64,000 bases of DNA from Dyadobacter sp. CY345. Its GTDB lineage: Bacteria; Bacteroidota; Bacteroidia; Cytophagales; Spirosomataceae. Made by a program: the position numbers and the translations under genes. Each line of letters starts with the position of its first letter. The first letter of the stretch is position 1. Of the stretch, positions 33,941-43,661 are shown one piece after another. Below the pieces are notes generated by a model, which saw only the letters and a list, made by a program, of their open reading frames with translations, searched no databases and was not told the DNA's origin. The DNA is taken from contig NZ_JAKFFS010000001.1 in NCBI RefSeq assembly GCF_021502725.1, forward strand, positions 1,860,001 through 1,924,000, written 5' to 3'.

Positions 33941-35224
33941 CTATCTTTCGCTCATAGCAACATAATCGCGACGCGGAGCTCCTACGTAAACTTGACGTGG
34001 GCGGCCTATTGGCTCTTTGTTCGCACGCATTTCTTTCCATTGCGCTATCCAGCCTGGAAGACGACCAATAGCGAACATTACTGTGAACATATTAGTCGGG
34101 ATACCCAAGGCACGGTAGATAATTCCCGAATAGAAATCTACGTTTGGATACAACTTGCGTGACACGAAATATTCATCCTCCAAAGCAGCTTTTTCAAGTT
34201 TCTGTGCGATTTCAAGAACAGGATCATTAATACCAAGCTTGTTCAAAACGTCGTCAGCAGCCTTTTTGATGATCTTAGCACGAGGATCGAAATTTTTATA
34301 AACGCGGTGACCAAACCCAAACAAACGGAAACCGCTTGATTTGTCCTTCGCCATATCAATGTATTTCTGAACATCTCCGCCATCATTTTTGATCGCTTCC
34401 AGCATTTCAATCACTTCCTGATTGGCACCGCCGTGAAGTGGTCCCCAAAGTGCGCTGATACCAGAAGAAATGGATGAATAAATATTAGCCTGAGAAGAAC
34501 CAACCAGTCTTACCGTTGAAGTAGAGCAGTTTTGTTCGTGATCAGCATGAAGAATCAGTAACTTATTCAAAGCAGCAGAAACGACTGGATCAACCTTATA
34601 TTCAGCAACCGGCAAGGAGAACATCATGCTCAGGAAATTTGAACAATAATCCAGGCTGTTTTTTGGATAATTAACAGGATGTCCCTGTGATTTTTTATAA
34701 GACCAGGTTGCAATTGTAGGCAATTTTGAAAGCAAACGAATGATATGAAGTTCTGTCGTTTCAGGACTGTCAAGGTCAAGTGTTTCAGGGTAAAATGCGC
34801 TCATCGCACTTACCAGGGAAGATAACACACCCATCGGATGGGCATTTACCGGAAAACCCTCAAATATTTTACGCATGTCCTCGTTGACAAGAGTATGCGT
34901 TGTGATCTCGTGTTCAAAAGCAGTAAATTGTTCCTGAGTTGGTAATTCGCCGTATATCAAAAGATAGGCAACTTCCAGAAACGATGACTTGTCAGCAAGT
35001 TCCTCAATCGAGTAACCGCGGTAATTCAAAATACCTTCCTCTCCATCCAAAAAAGTGATTGCACTTTTCGTCGCACCTGTATTTTTATAGCCCGCGTCAA
35101 TGGTTATATATCCTGTTTGATCACGCAGTTTTGCAATATCAATTGCCTTTTCTTTCTCACTACCTTCTATGACTGGGAATTGGTAATTTTTACCTTCAAT
35201 GATCAATTCAGCTATTTCTGACAT
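33941..35224 (-). CDS. gltA: Citrate synthase (type II)
   Basis: 427 residues, TCA cycle entry enzyme. Active-site residues are in context: LHADHEQNCSTSTVR near 245, the GPLHGGANQEV loop near 278, FGHRVYKNFDPRA near 315 (His and Arg), and NVDFYSGIIY near 372 (Asp). Size and sequence fit the hexameric type II bacterial enzyme. Monocistronic, with a bidirectional terminator. Confidence 0.96.
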   Translation of the reverse strand: MSEIAELIIEGKNYQFPVIEGSEKEKAIDIAKLRDQTGYITIDAGYKNTGATKSAITFLDGEEGILNYRGYSIEELADKSSFLEVAYLLIYGELPTQEQFTAFEHEITTHTLVNEDMRKIFEGFPVNAHPMGVLSSLVSAMSAFYPETLDLDSPETTELHIIRLLSKLPTIATWSYKKSQGHPVNYPKNSLDYCSNFLSMMFSLPVAEYKVDPVVSAALNKLLILHADHEQNCSTSTVRLVGSSQANIYSSISSGISALWGPLHGGANQEVIEMLEAIKNDGGDVQKYIDMAKDKSSGFRLFGFGHRVYKNFDPRAKIIKKAADDVLNKLGINDPVLEIAQKLEKAALEDEYFVSRKLYPNVDFYSGIIYRALGIPTNMFTVMFAIGRLPGWIAQWKEMRANKEPIGRPRQVYVGAPRRDYVAMSER

Positions 35225-35558
35225 ATAAATTAAGAATAAAATTAAAAGGTTAGTTTACTGTATATATGTTGATGACGGTTGATAAGGCCAAAGACCCTTC
35301 ATACCTCTGATATACTGTGACGATATATTAAATTAAAAATAATTTTAAAAAACCCAGTCCAATCGCCGTAAGACCCGAGGTGCAATATCTTAAAAAAGCT
35401 CGTACTTTCTATTATTATCAATGTTTAATTTGTGTGAATTCAAGATAGAAATCTCAAATTTTAACAATTTAAAGTATAAATGATAAAATTCTATGGATTT
35501 GTACTGGCTGTTCTTTTGTTATTAAAAACAGATTAGAGTGGATTTTCATCTTCTGAGG
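35225..35558. other. Intergenic region upstream of gltA
   Basis: 334 AT-rich bases. Presumably carries the gltA promoter, though no consensus element was confidently found. A 19-codon plus-strand frame at 35480-35536 (mostly hydrophobic residues) is too short to support. Confidence 0.4.
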
Positions 35559-36005
35559 TTATTTCTGACTCACTTCAAACAAAACCGGGCTTGGCTTCTT
35601 GCGCAAATGTAATTGGGCCTTGACCAAATATCTTCCAAAAAGGCCCATCAGAATAATTGGAAGCAGATGTGCGCCATAAATAAATGCTTTCCCTGTGATC
35701 AGGTAACTGAATGAAGAAAAGGTTATAAACACATAACCAAACCAAAAAACACTTACAGCTAATAGGAGACCATAAAACAAGGTTGCCTTTTTATAGCCGA
35801 CAAAACGATACAGAATTTCAGCCAGAATAACAGATATTCCGACCACTAGTAAAACGGTGATAAGTGCTCTCGGAAAAGTTTTGATGTAGGAATGTTTGTA
35901 AACGAGCACTCCGATTTTTCCGATTATATTAGGATGTGCGAGCAAATAAGCGTCGGTGACACTTAGTACTAATAAAAGCAAAACACTGCTTAATTTAAGA
36001 TTCAT
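35559..36005 (-). CDS. Hypothetical membrane protein
   Basis: 148 residues, four probable transmembrane helices (about 5-22, 45-65, 75-93, 105-125) and a short basic C-terminal tail. No recognised family. Begins 50 bases after miaA on the same strand, so it may be cotranscribed with it. Confidence 0.65.
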   Translation of the reverse strand: MNLKLSSVLLLLVLSVTDAYLLAHPNIIGKIGVLVYKHSYIKTFPRALITVLLVVGISVILAEILYRFVGYKKATLFYGLLLAVSVFWFGYVFITFSSFSYLITGKAFIYGAHLLPIILMGLFGRYLVKAQLHLRKKPSPVLFEVSQK

Positions 36006-36055
36006 AAAGGTTGATAAAATAATTTCGAGAGCGATTTTGTCGCTTGCTCGATTAA

Positions 36056-37006
36056 TCAGTTTTGGTTTGTTTGTTTAAATAAATTGTACTCTTGAATAAT
36101 ACGGTCAACATTTTCCTCTTCTGTTTTTGAATGTTCCAGCCAATTGATTGACATTCCATCTTTCTCCATTTTTCTAAAAAATGTCATTTGTCTTTTTGAA
36201 AACCTGTGAATTTCGGTTTCGAGCTTTTTCATCATGTCTTCATAATCCGAAACCCCAGTCAGATACTCCGTGACGTATTTATATTCTAATCCATAATAAA
36301 TCAACTGTTCTGGCTCCAAACCTGAATTTAAAAGTGACTGAACTTCTTCGATCAGACCGTTTTTTAGTCTATAACTTAGCCGGCGACTGATACGTTCACG
36401 TCGAATCTCGGATGGCGGATTAAGTCCAAAAATAATCGGAGTATATTCAAAAGAGGAACGTTCTGAAATCTGGTTTTCAGTTTCAGGATTTTCTGTCAGG
36501 TATGTAGAAATTTCGATCGCTCTGATAAGTCGTTTTCTGGTTGAGGTATCTGCGAGATCCAGATAGGAAGTTTCCATTTTGATAAAAAAAATCCTCAGTT
36601 CTTCGTTTGTTAAATCCTCCAAAGATTCACGCAACGTTTCATTAACCGGAATTTCCGTATACCCTTGACTATTCAACAAGGCATAAAAATAAAAACCTGT
36701 TCCGCCACAGGCGATCGCAGCCTGATTTTGACTTTTTATTGCCTGATAAGCCGCCTGGAAATCCTGTTTGAAAAGACTGACATTATATTTTTCGCCAGGG
36801 TCCAGAATATCAATCAGGTGATAGGGGGTAAGTTTTCCATTAATCTGATATTCATCGAGATCTTTTCCTGTCCCGATATCCATTTTTCTATACACCTGCC
36901 TGGAATCCACACTGATAATCGCCCCGTTGATTTTTGCCGCGACTTGGGTCGCCAAACGGGTTTTTCCGGATGCTGTGGGACCTAAAATGATAAGTAATGG
37001 ATTCAA
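36056..37006 (-). CDS. miaA: tRNA dimethylallyltransferase
   Basis: 316 residues. Transfers dimethylallyl to N6 of A37 in tRNAs reading UNN codons. P-loop LGPTASGKTRL at 7-17, then ISVDSRQVYRKMDIGTGK near 31-48, ACGGTGFYFYALL near 98 and the RKRLIRAIEI motif near 157. The gene follows the VSR-like gene by 24 bases and precedes a membrane-protein gene by 50 bases, suggesting a three-gene operon. Confidence 0.95.
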   Translation of the reverse strand: MNPLLIILGPTASGKTRLATQVAAKINGAIISVDSRQVYRKMDIGTGKDLDEYQINGKLTPYHLIDILDPGEKYNVSLFKQDFQAAYQAIKSQNQAAIACGGTGFYFYALLNSQGYTEIPVNETLRESLEDLTNEELRIFFIKMETSYLDLADTSTRKRLIRAIEISTYLTENPETENQISERSSFEYTPIIFGLNPPSEIRRERISRRLSYRLKNGLIEEVQSLLNSGLEPEQLIYYGLEYKYVTEYLTGVSDYEDMMKKLETEIHRFSKRQMTFFRKMEKDGMSINWLEHSKTEEENVDRIIQEYNLFKQTNQN

Positions 37007-37030
37007 TGGAAAACGGGTATGCAGTGACAG

Positions 37031-38020
37031 TTATTCAGATAAAGGCGGTGTAACAATTTCTTTGACAAATTTACGACTTCCACCGTTATAAACAGTTATG
37101 AAATGTTGTTCTTTGGTAATTTTTGATTGAGGAAAACGCTCATTAGTCTCGGTATTTAGCCAAAATGCCATAGGATCTTTATCCGAAACAGCTTCAAAGC
37201 CGAGGCGTCTGTAGCTTGCGCCATCCGACCAGTCCAGATCTGCATAAGTCATGATGTCATCAGGTTTGCATTCCTTTTCAAAATACGTCAAAAGTTTATC
37301 GAAACCGCCAATCACTGTTGTATTTAATAAATTGGCAAATCGGATCAGTTCGTATGATCGAAAGGGTTTGTCGCCTCGCTCAAAAATACGCGGATGGCTA
37401 AACGTTGCAACAGCTACAAGTATCTCAGAAACGCACAAATCTGGTTGAAATTCAGGTTTTAGAACACGAAAATATTGTTTCGGGAGAAACAATCCATATT
37501 TCAGTTTTGCAGAAACCGTATGCTGTAAATGATTTTGATCCAGAAATTTATCTGCCATTGGTTTATCAATTCGCCGGGCCTTGGTCATTCTTGCTGGGAT
37601 TCGTTGGGAAATTCCAAGTAGGGCGCTCAATCTCGATTTCACAATAGTATTTTCTGTCAACCAGATATCTTCCCAAAGCGTGACAAATGAAACGCCGGAC
37701 TTCCGGATTTCGTCACGGCTCTTGCTCAAATCCTGATATTTGTTAGCTGTATTTTGCAGGGAAAACGTCCAGTTTTTAATATCGATCAATTTAATAATCA
37801 GAAGCAATTTCTCATTTTGTATTATTTTTATTGAATCGAATGAATCTGTATTATCCGTGACCACAACAAAGCTCATATCCAGCGATAACAGCCAAGTTTT
37901 AACTTGTAATGAAAAGTTGTGGTTAGTATTCAAGATTCTTTGCCCTGGTGTTTTAATTGGACGCAATTTATGAACCTTGTCAGTTTGAAACAAAAAATAA
38001 GACGTGGCCGATTCAGCCAC
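37031..38020 (-). CDS. VSR/Hef-like homing-endonuclease-family protein, probably degenerate
   Basis: Up to 329 residues. The C-terminal half (about 165-300) has a layout I associate with phage homing-endonuclease-type proteins: ADKFLDQNHLQ, AVATFSHPRIF, SYELIRFAN, GGFDKLL, ITYADLDWSDG and YRRLGFE. The middle (about 98-130: YQDLSKSRDEIRKSGVSFVTLWEDIW...VKSRL) resembles the end of their VSR-like nuclease domain. The expected acidic/NG active-site segment appears as LLIIKLIDIKNW, so catalysis may be lost. The GTG start at 38020 lies in a terminator hairpin; a later TTG or ATG (37876) is possible. In the miaA operon. Confidence 0.6.
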   Translation of the reverse strand: MAESATSYFLFQTDKVHKLRPIKTPGQRILNTNHNFSLQVKTWLLSLDMSFVVVTDNTDSFDSIKIIQNEKLLLIIKLIDIKNWTFSLQNTANKYQDLSKSRDEIRKSGVSFVTLWEDIWLTENTIVKSRLSALLGISQRIPARMTKARRIDKPMADKFLDQNHLQHTVSAKLKYGLFLPKQYFRVLKPEFQPDLCVSEILVAVATFSHPRIFERGDKPFRSYELIRFANLLNTTVIGGFDKLLTYFEKECKPDDIMTYADLDWSDGASYRRLGFEAVSDKDPMAFWLNTETNERFPQSKITKEQHFITVYNGGSRKFVKEIVTPPLSE

Positions 38021-38022
38021 GG
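37985..38022 (-). terminator. Terminator after the outer-membrane protein gene
   Basis: CGTGGC (38003-38008) pairs with GCCACG (38016-38021); on the minus strand it is followed by TCTTATTTTTTG. It overlaps the first codons of the longest reading of the next gene. Confidence 0.65.
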
Positions 38023-38058
38023 CTTATTTTGAATCTTTTATTTCTTAAATATTAAAAA

Positions 38059-38670
38059 CTACTTTCCGCCGCCAAGACCGATAATCAGTCCGACGTTAAC
38101 ACCTCCGAATTGTTTAGTCGACTCGAAATCAGCATTTCCTACGTTTCCGGCATTCGCGGTGTTATCTTTGTTCCCAAAAATAAAGTGATAAATACCTTCA
38201 ACCTGAAGACCAATATTGTCGTTGAGCGCGAATATTACTCCGGCACGGGGCGCTGCTCCGAAATTACTGTGGTTTTTAGATTCAGCTATTTTTTCACCGT
38301 TGAATTTAGCATTATACTTTGAGAAATAAACACCAGCGTCACCTCCAACATATGGACGAATAAATCCGGTGCCGAAATAGTAATCCAAGGTACCAGTAAC
38401 CGGAACAAGGTTTCCGGTATAACTTAAAGTTTGCCCTGCTACACGATAGTCGGTTCCGTCAGAATAAATCTTTCCTGCAACCCCAATTGCGAAATTAGGA
38501 GAAGCGAACACACGTAAATTGATACCACCACCGGCGATGGTTTTGGAATCTTCAAGATCTGATTTTGCAATACCTCCTTGCAAACCCAAAGAAAATTGCG
38601 CGAAGCTAACTGAATTAATTACCAGCATCAATGCTGCGACTCCTGTCAAGCGAACCAAAAACTTTTTCAT
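38059..38670 (-). CDS. Outer-membrane beta-barrel protein
   Basis: 203 residues. Signal peptide (1 to about 24, ending SFAQ), then alternating short beta segments, Gly/aromatic-rich, with FSLGLQGGIAKSD at the start and FGGVNVGLIIGLGGG at the C-terminus, as in porin/OmpA-type eight-strand barrels. Probable small outer-membrane barrel; ligand unknown. Monocistronic with its own terminator. Confidence 0.8.
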   Translation of the reverse strand: MKKFLVRLTGVAALMLVINSVSFAQFSLGLQGGIAKSDLEDSKTIAGGGINLRVFASPNFAIGVAGKIYSDGTDYRVAGQTLSYTGNLVPVTGTLDYYFGTGFIRPYVGGDAGVYFSKYNAKFNGEKIAESKNHSNFGAAPRAGVIFALNDNIGLQVEGIYHFIFGNKDNTANAGNVGNADFESTKQFGGVNVGLIIGLGGGK

Positions 38671-38883
38671 GTTTCAAATTGTAGTTATGTGGATTATTAA
38701 TCTACATTTTACCAATATTGAACCATCATAAAATTGTTGTATAACAAGACACGAAAATTGCTGATAATCAGAATTATGATTCCTGTTGACGTCTATTTCA
38801 ATGTATTGATAGTTTTTAAGAATTGTGTAATTCGATGCAAATTTTCATCAACCTGGGGCACTCGGAAACAGTTTTTGAATTTT

Positions 38884-39738
38884 TCAAAGAATCAAACCAG
38901 CATCGATCCTGGCAGCTTCCCAGCCGATCAATGCCTTTTTTCTCAAACTTCCCCAGCGGTATTCTCCCAAACTTCCCTCTTTTCTGATCACGCGGTGACA
39001 AGGGATCAGAAAGGCAATTGGATTGTCGCCAACGGCCGTCCCGACTGCCCTCACCGCCCTTGGATTTCCGATACTGTTTGCGATTTGTTGGTAGGTTGTC
39101 ACGGCGCCTTGCGGAATTGTCAATAATGCCTCCCAAACTTTAAGCTGAAAATTCGTTCCCTGAACCATCAGCGGCAGTTTATCCAGCGAACTTAGATGAG
39201 GATAGAAGATTTTGTGGATGTAATTTTCAGTAATAACCTGATTTGATTCAATCGTGGCAAAATGCCATTTTTTTGCCAGTATAATCAACTGCTGATCTTT
39301 CGAGTATTCATCTACAAAAGCCATCGCACAAATGCCACGTTCAGTCACTGCGATGAAGCATTCACCAAAAGGAGTTTGATGAAACCCGTAGCTGATATGC
39401 AGTCCTTTTCCTCCGGTTTTGTATTCCTGCGGTGTCACGGCTTCGATTCCTGTGAATAGATCATAAACACGACTTTGGCTTGAAAGTCCAGCTGATTCCG
39501 CTAATTCGACCAGGTTGGCGGATTCTTTAATTTTGTCTTTCAGATAGTCCGCTGTGATATATTGTAAAAATTTCTTTGGACTGACGCCTGCCCATTCCGT
39601 GAACATCCGCTGGAAATGGAACTGGCTGATGCTCACTTCTTCCGCAACTTCAAACAACGAAGGTTGCTTTTTTACGTTTTCAGATATGTATTCAATTGCT
39701 TTTGCAATCTTTTCATAATTATAGTTTTCCTGTTCCAT
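38884..39738 (-). CDS. AraC-type helix-turn-helix / O6-methylguanine-DNA methyltransferase fusion (Ada-like)
   Basis: 284 residues. N-terminal AraC DNA-binding domain (about 1-100) with SISQFHFQRMFTEWAGVSPKKFLQY. C-terminal methyltransferase domain has the acceptor cysteine in IPCHRVI near 245 with the preceding GTAVGDNPIAFL and TTYQQIANSIG. It repairs alkylated guanine by irreversible transfer to the Cys and may regulate its own gene. The N-terminal zinc/Cys phosphotriester domain of E. coli Ada is absent. ATG 39738 is chosen; a GTG at 39759 is also in frame. Confidence 0.9.
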   Translation of the reverse strand: MEQENYNYEKIAKAIEYISENVKKQPSLFEVAEEVSISQFHFQRMFTEWAGVSPKKFLQYITADYLKDKIKESANLVELAESAGLSSQSRVYDLFTGIEAVTPQEYKTGGKGLHISYGFHQTPFGECFIAVTERGICAMAFVDEYSKDQQLIILAKKWHFATIESNQVITENYIHKIFYPHLSSLDKLPLMVQGTNFQLKVWEALLTIPQGAVTTYQQIANSIGNPRAVRAVGTAVGDNPIAFLIPCHRVIRKEGSLGEYRWGSLRKKALIGWEAARIDAGLIL

Positions 39739-39900
39739 TCGATGATTAATTTGTTGCACAAAGTTGCTCTGAAATGACCATTAGCCCAACCCAGAACTTG
39801 CTGTTTGTTTTTTAAAATTACCTGAAACGGGCATACGGAATCCTGACAGATTGTAGTTATATTCACGTACAAGTTTTAATAATTTATTAAAGAAAACACA

Positions 39901-40545
39901 ATGGAACTAAACCCGAAAGAAACCGCTCTTGTTTTGATTGAATTTCAAAACGATTTCACCTCGGAAGGAGGCATATTTCACGGCGCCGTCAAAGGTGTGA
40001 TGGAAAACAACAATATGCTACAAAATACCGTAGACACGGTAAAGGCTGCGCGCGAAGCAGGCGTCAATGTTATGTTCGTGCCGATAGCATTTACCGAAGA
40101 TTACCGCGAAATTACAACGAAACCTTACGGTATCATGAAAGGCGTGATCGACAATGGGGCGTTTAAGAAAAATACCTGGGGAACTGAAATAATTGATGTC
40201 CTGGCGCCTGAAAAAGAAGATGTGATCATTGAAGGAAAACGTAGCTTCTGCGCTTTTGCAAGTACCAATCTGGATTATATATTACGAAGTACCGGAATTA
40301 AAAATGTTGTTTTAGCAGGATACCTTACCAATTGTTGCGTGGAATCAACCATGCGTACTGCCTATGATAAAGGTTATAATGTGATTACACTTACCGATTG
40401 TTGCGCCACTTTAAGTCAGGCGGAACATGATAATGCACTCAAAAGTGATTTTCCTATGTTCAGCCAGCCAATGTCGCATACAGAATTTATTGCAGTTATG
40501 GAAAATGAGAAAGAGTTAGAATTGAAGGGAAAGGGATACGAATAA
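39901..40545 (+). CDS. Cysteine hydrolase, isochorismatase family
   Basis: 214 residues. Catalytic triad in context: Asp in VLIEFQNDFTS near 19, Lys in IIEGKRSFCAF near 114, and Cys in AGYLTNCCVESTMRTAYDKGY near 147. Hydrolyses an amide or enol ether; the family includes nicotinamidases and N-carbamoyl hydrolases, and the substrate is not predictable. Divergent from the Ada-like gene. Confidence 0.88.
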   Translation: MELNPKETALVLIEFQNDFTSEGGIFHGAVKGVMENNNMLQNTVDTVKAAREAGVNVMFVPIAFTEDYREITTKPYGIMKGVIDNGAFKKNTWGTEIIDVLAPEKEDVIIEGKRSFCAFASTNLDYILRSTGIKNVVLAGYLTNCCVESTMRTAYDKGYNVITLTDCCATLSQAEHDNALKSDFPMFSQPMSHTEFIAVMENEKELELKGKGYE

Positions 40546-40645
40546 TAGTAATTCAAGTCGAAAATAATCAGTAAATTTTTCATAAATTATCGTTTCGTTT
40601 TGAAACAGGTACGGTTTTAAAATAAATCAGAATTGCAACAAACGA

Positions 40646-40966
40646 ATGGATAAAATGAAATCAACTTATGTTTTTTCGGCTTTGACGTCTTGCTTTATCA
40701 CACTTTCATCTGATCTTTTTGCACAAAACTTCAAAAGTGAACAGCGCAAGTTAGACGCAACTGTAAACACAGCTTATAAAAGTAAAAAACTAACTGCTCT
40801 CGAATATTCAAAACTACAACGCGAGCAGGAAATCATAAAAGGCACCATTGAGAAGGCGGAGGCGGACGGTGTGGTAACGCCGGATGAAAAAAACAGGATA
40901 AACTCGAAGCTTGTGCGGTCACGGAAGCGGCTGGCAAAATATAAGACCAACAGTGAAGTATATTAG
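40646..40966 (+). CDS. Small secreted basic helical protein
   Basis: 106 residues. Signal peptide (about 4-27, ending DLFAQ) and an 80-residue mature part rich in Lys, Arg and Glu that is probably all helical. It carries DGVVTPDEKNRINSKL, a weakly EF-hand-like stretch. Family not recognised. ATG at 40646 or 40655. Terminator follows. Confidence 0.65.
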   Translation: MDKMKSTYVFSALTSCFITLSSDLFAQNFKSEQRKLDATVNTAYKSKKLTALEYSKLQREQEIIKGTIEKAEADGVVTPDEKNRINSKLVRSRKRLAKYKTNSEVY

Positions 40967-40972
40967 GATAAC

Positions 40973-41012
40973 AAAAAAGCTCTTTTGCAGTGATGCGAAA
41001 GAGCTTTTTTTT
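40973..41012 (+). terminator. Terminator after the small secreted protein
   Basis: AAAAAAGCTCTTT (40973-40985) pairs with AAAGAGCTTTTTT (40998-41010) around a 12-base loop. Confidence 0.85.
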
Positions 41013-41042
41013 AAATTGATATCGGGATTGAATGACGGGTAA

Positions 41043-41156
41043 TCAATAGTCCTTTTTTCCATCTTTTTTGGCCTTTTTCTCAGCACGTTTTTCTTTCAGA
41101 TTCTTTTCAGGATCTTTTTTGGTACTACCCTTGTCAAGATTTTTACCCTTTGCCAT
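41043..41156 (-). CDS. 37-residue Lys-rich protein
   Basis: Minus-strand ATG at 41156, stop at 41043: MAKGKNLDKGSTKKDPEKN followed by a Lys/Glu repeat ending KKDGKKDY. About 40% Lys, pI clearly basic, no Cys, probably disordered or helical. No family recognised; small basic proteins of this kind occur in Bacteroidota genomes. Composition is not what random AT-rich DNA would give, which supports it modestly. Confidence 0.5.
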   Translation of the reverse strand: MAKGKNLDKGSTKKDPEKNLKEKRAEKKAKKDGKKDY

Positions 41157-41235
41157 GACTATGAAGATTTATATTTAAGATGTGTAAATAACAGAAATAA
41201 CAGCATATTTTGTATCGCAAGCTACCTAATTTTTT

Positions 41236-42240
41236 TCAGTTTGTATAACCCGATGATTTCTCACCTTTCGTGATCCAGTCCATGATCAGATTGGCACGCG
41301 CACCTGTCATACCCGGACTTGGACTAGTGCCTTCACCTCTCAATTCTTTAACAATAAGTTCAATAAGAGGTTGCTGAACGTGTTTTGGATAAGGAATATT
41401 ATAAATTTCTGAGCCAGATTCTGTTTCAACAACAATATCAAATTTTTCAAAAAATGAAAAATTTATTCTTCCTTTTGAGCCGACAATCTGTGCTTTATCC
41501 TCGCGTTGTTCCTTGTTTATGGTAAAACACCAAACACCATTACCTAAAACGCCGGACTCAAATTCAAAATTGGCAACAGTAATATCATCAGCTTCATAAA
41601 ACCCAGCCTGATTTTTGGCAATGCCTGTTGCCGTTTTGACAGGACCCAGAAGATTTTCCAGAAAATCGAACTGATGCGATGCCAGATCGTGAAAGTGGCC
41701 TCCACCGGAAATTTCAGGTTGAACGCGCCATTTGGGTTTGCGCAATTCACCTATTTCTTCGTCGTAGGGCTGCCATTGCAGACAAATATTTACATAACGT
41801 ATATCGCCTATAATGTTGCTGTCGATAAGCTCTTTAAGTTTTACAAAATAAGGTAGTGCGCGCCGATAATATGCAACAAAAAGTGGAACGCCCGTCTCCT
41901 TGCTGACGGCATTCATACGGTCACACGCAGCAGCACTCATCGCCATTGGTTTTTCCACGTATACCGGTTTACCGGCGCGCATCGCTTTTTTTGCATACTC
42001 TTCATGTACATTTGGCGGCGTCGCAATGTAAATCGCGTTTACATCCGGATCATTTATCAGCTCGTCCACATCACTATACCACTTGGGAACGTTATGGCGC
42101 TTTGCATAATCTTCTGCCAATGCGGCGTCCCGGCGCATCACTGCGACCAGTTTTGAGTTTGGTATTAAATTGAAAGCAGGCCCGCTTTTAACTTCTGTTA
42201 CGTTGCCGCAGCCAATTATTCCCCATTGTATTTGATCCAT
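41236..42240 (-). CDS. Gfo/Idh/MocA-family oxidoreductase
   Basis: 334 residues, NAD(P)-dependent. Rossmann start IQWGIIGCGNVTEV at 4-17, IYIATPPNVHEEYAKKAM near 72-90 and the catalytic-type VYVEKPMAMS near 95; C-terminal domain with GGHFHDLASHQFDFLE near 181. No signal peptide, unlike the Tat-exported relative at 18.7-20 kb, so cytoplasmic. Likely oxidises or reduces a sugar or inositol; substrate unknown. Confidence 0.85.
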   Translation of the reverse strand: MDQIQWGIIGCGNVTEVKSGPAFNLIPNSKLVAVMRRDAALAEDYAKRHNVPKWYSDVDELINDPDVNAIYIATPPNVHEEYAKKAMRAGKPVYVEKPMAMSAAACDRMNAVSKETGVPLFVAYYRRALPYFVKLKELIDSNIIGDIRYVNICLQWQPYDEEIGELRKPKWRVQPEISGGGHFHDLASHQFDFLENLLGPVKTATGIAKNQAGFYEADDITVANFEFESGVLGNGVWCFTINKEQREDKAQIVGSKGRINFSFFEKFDIVVETESGSEIYNIPYPKHVQQPLIELIVKELRGEGTSPSPGMTGARANLIMDWITKGEKSSGYTN

Positions 42241-42336
42241 ATTATCCGAATTTACATTGAACTTCTAAGTAAGCACAATAAGTATTTATTCTAATCGAAT
42301 TTCCTTTTACCTTTAACATTATACTAAATTTTAAGC

Positions 42337-42558
42337 ATGGAAGGCCAACCGAATAACCCGCTTCATGGTAAGACACTTGAAGCGATTTTGAATGAGTTAG
42401 TTGAATATTATGGGTGGGAGCAACTGGGATTTCATATCAACATTAATAGTTTTCAACACGAACCGAGTGTGAAATCAAGCCTGAAATTTTTGAGGAAAAC
42501 GCCTTGGGCGAGAAAAAAAGTTGAGGATCTGTATTTAAAAATGATGGATCGGAAGTAA
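42337..42558 (+). CDS. VF530 family (DUF2132) protein
   Basis: 73 residues: [33 protein letters not shown] then [20 protein letters not shown], the whole length matching the VF530 family. Members are small DNA-binding-fold helical proteins of unknown function. Full length. Confidence 0.88.
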   Translation: MEGQPNNPLHGKTLEAILNELVEYYGWEQLGFHININSFQHEPSVKSSLKFLRKTPWARKKVEDLYLKMMDRK

Positions 42559-42770
42559 ATACTGATTCCGTTTTATTTACGAGATGATGTATATGTTGAA
42601 GTTCTTGCAAATCAACTTTTCCGAATATTCGTATTGAACTGAAAGGATCAAATTCTAATCCAAAACGGTTATATTTAAAGATCTTACATCCAAGGTTTGA
42701 TCTGTTTGTTTTAGAAAAAGAAAAAATTGTAAATAATATTTTAGTAACGGATAATTTCATCAAATAAAAC

Positions 42771-43655
42771 ATGGCTTTCGTTGATTATTATCAAATATTG
42801 GGGGTGCAGAAAAGTGCTACGGAAAAAGATATCAAAGCTGCTTACCGGAAACTGGCCCGGAAATATCATCCTGATGTCAATCCAAACGACAAAGAGGCCG
42901 AGAAAAAATTTCAGGAATTAAATGAAGCCAATGAAGTATTAAGCGATCCTGAAAAAAGGAAAAAATATGACCAGTATGGAAAGGATTGGGAGCATGGTGC
43001 TGAATACGAAAAGGCTCGCCAGTCGCGGGCTGCAAATCAGGGAGGGAATTACTATGGCGGCGGCGACGATAATTTCTCGGATTTTTTCGAGTCAATGTTT
43101 GGAGGAGCTTCAGGATTTGGTGGCGCCCGTGGCGGCAGACAAACCCGTTTTCGTGGTCAGGATTATCAGGCAGAAGTACATCTGACATTGGCTGAGGCAT
43201 ATGAAACGCACAAACAGACGTTAAACGTGAACGGAAAAAATATCCGTATTACCGTGCCTGCGGGTGTTGAAAATGGTCAGAATATTAAAATTCCGGGACA
43301 CGGCGGACCAGGAAGCAACGGGGGACCTAACGGCGATTTGTTCATTACTTTCACAGTTGCGAATGACGAAAAATTCAGACGCGCGAAAAATGATCTTCAT
43401 ATTAACGTTGATATTGATCTGTATTCGGCGGTTCTGGGGGGAGAAATCATTATCGAAACATTAAGCGGAAAAGTTAAACTTCCTGTAAAGGCAGAAACGC
43501 AAAACGGCAGCATAGTCCGGCTGAAAGGAAAAGGCTTCCCGGTTTATAAACAGGAGGGGCAGTTTGGAGATTTATACGTGACTTTCAACGTCAAAATCCC
43601 TACGAACCTGACCGATAAGCAAAAGGAATTATTTACGGAATTATCTAAATCCTGA
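42771..43655 (+). CDS. cbpA: DnaJ-family co-chaperone, CbpA type
   Basis: 294 residues. J domain (1-70) with the HPD motif in KYHPDVNP, a Gly-rich linker (about 85-125), and the two C-terminal substrate-binding domains (about 130-290). It lacks the zinc-finger CxxCxGxG repeats of true DnaJ, so it is the CbpA/type II class that stimulates DnaK. It ends 6 bases before a cbpM-like gene, the partner found with CbpA in other bacteria. Confidence 0.92.
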   Translation: MAFVDYYQILGVQKSATEKDIKAAYRKLARKYHPDVNPNDKEAEKKFQELNEANEVLSDPEKRKKYDQYGKDWEHGAEYEKARQSRAANQGGNYYGGGDDNFSDFFESMFGGASGFGGARGGRQTRFRGQDYQAEVHLTLAEAYETHKQTLNVNGKNIRITVPAGVENGQNIKIPGHGGPGSNGGPNGDLFITFTVANDEKFRRAKNDLHINVDIDLYSAVLGGEIIIETLSGKVKLPVKAETQNGSIVRLKGKGFPVYKQEGQFGDLYVTFNVKIPTNLTDKQKELFTELSKS

Positions 43656-43661
43656 TCAAAA

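Noticed and set aside
35480..35536. 19-codon hydrophobic frame in the gltA intergenic region
   Set aside because: Too short to support and without ribosome-binding or promoter evidence.
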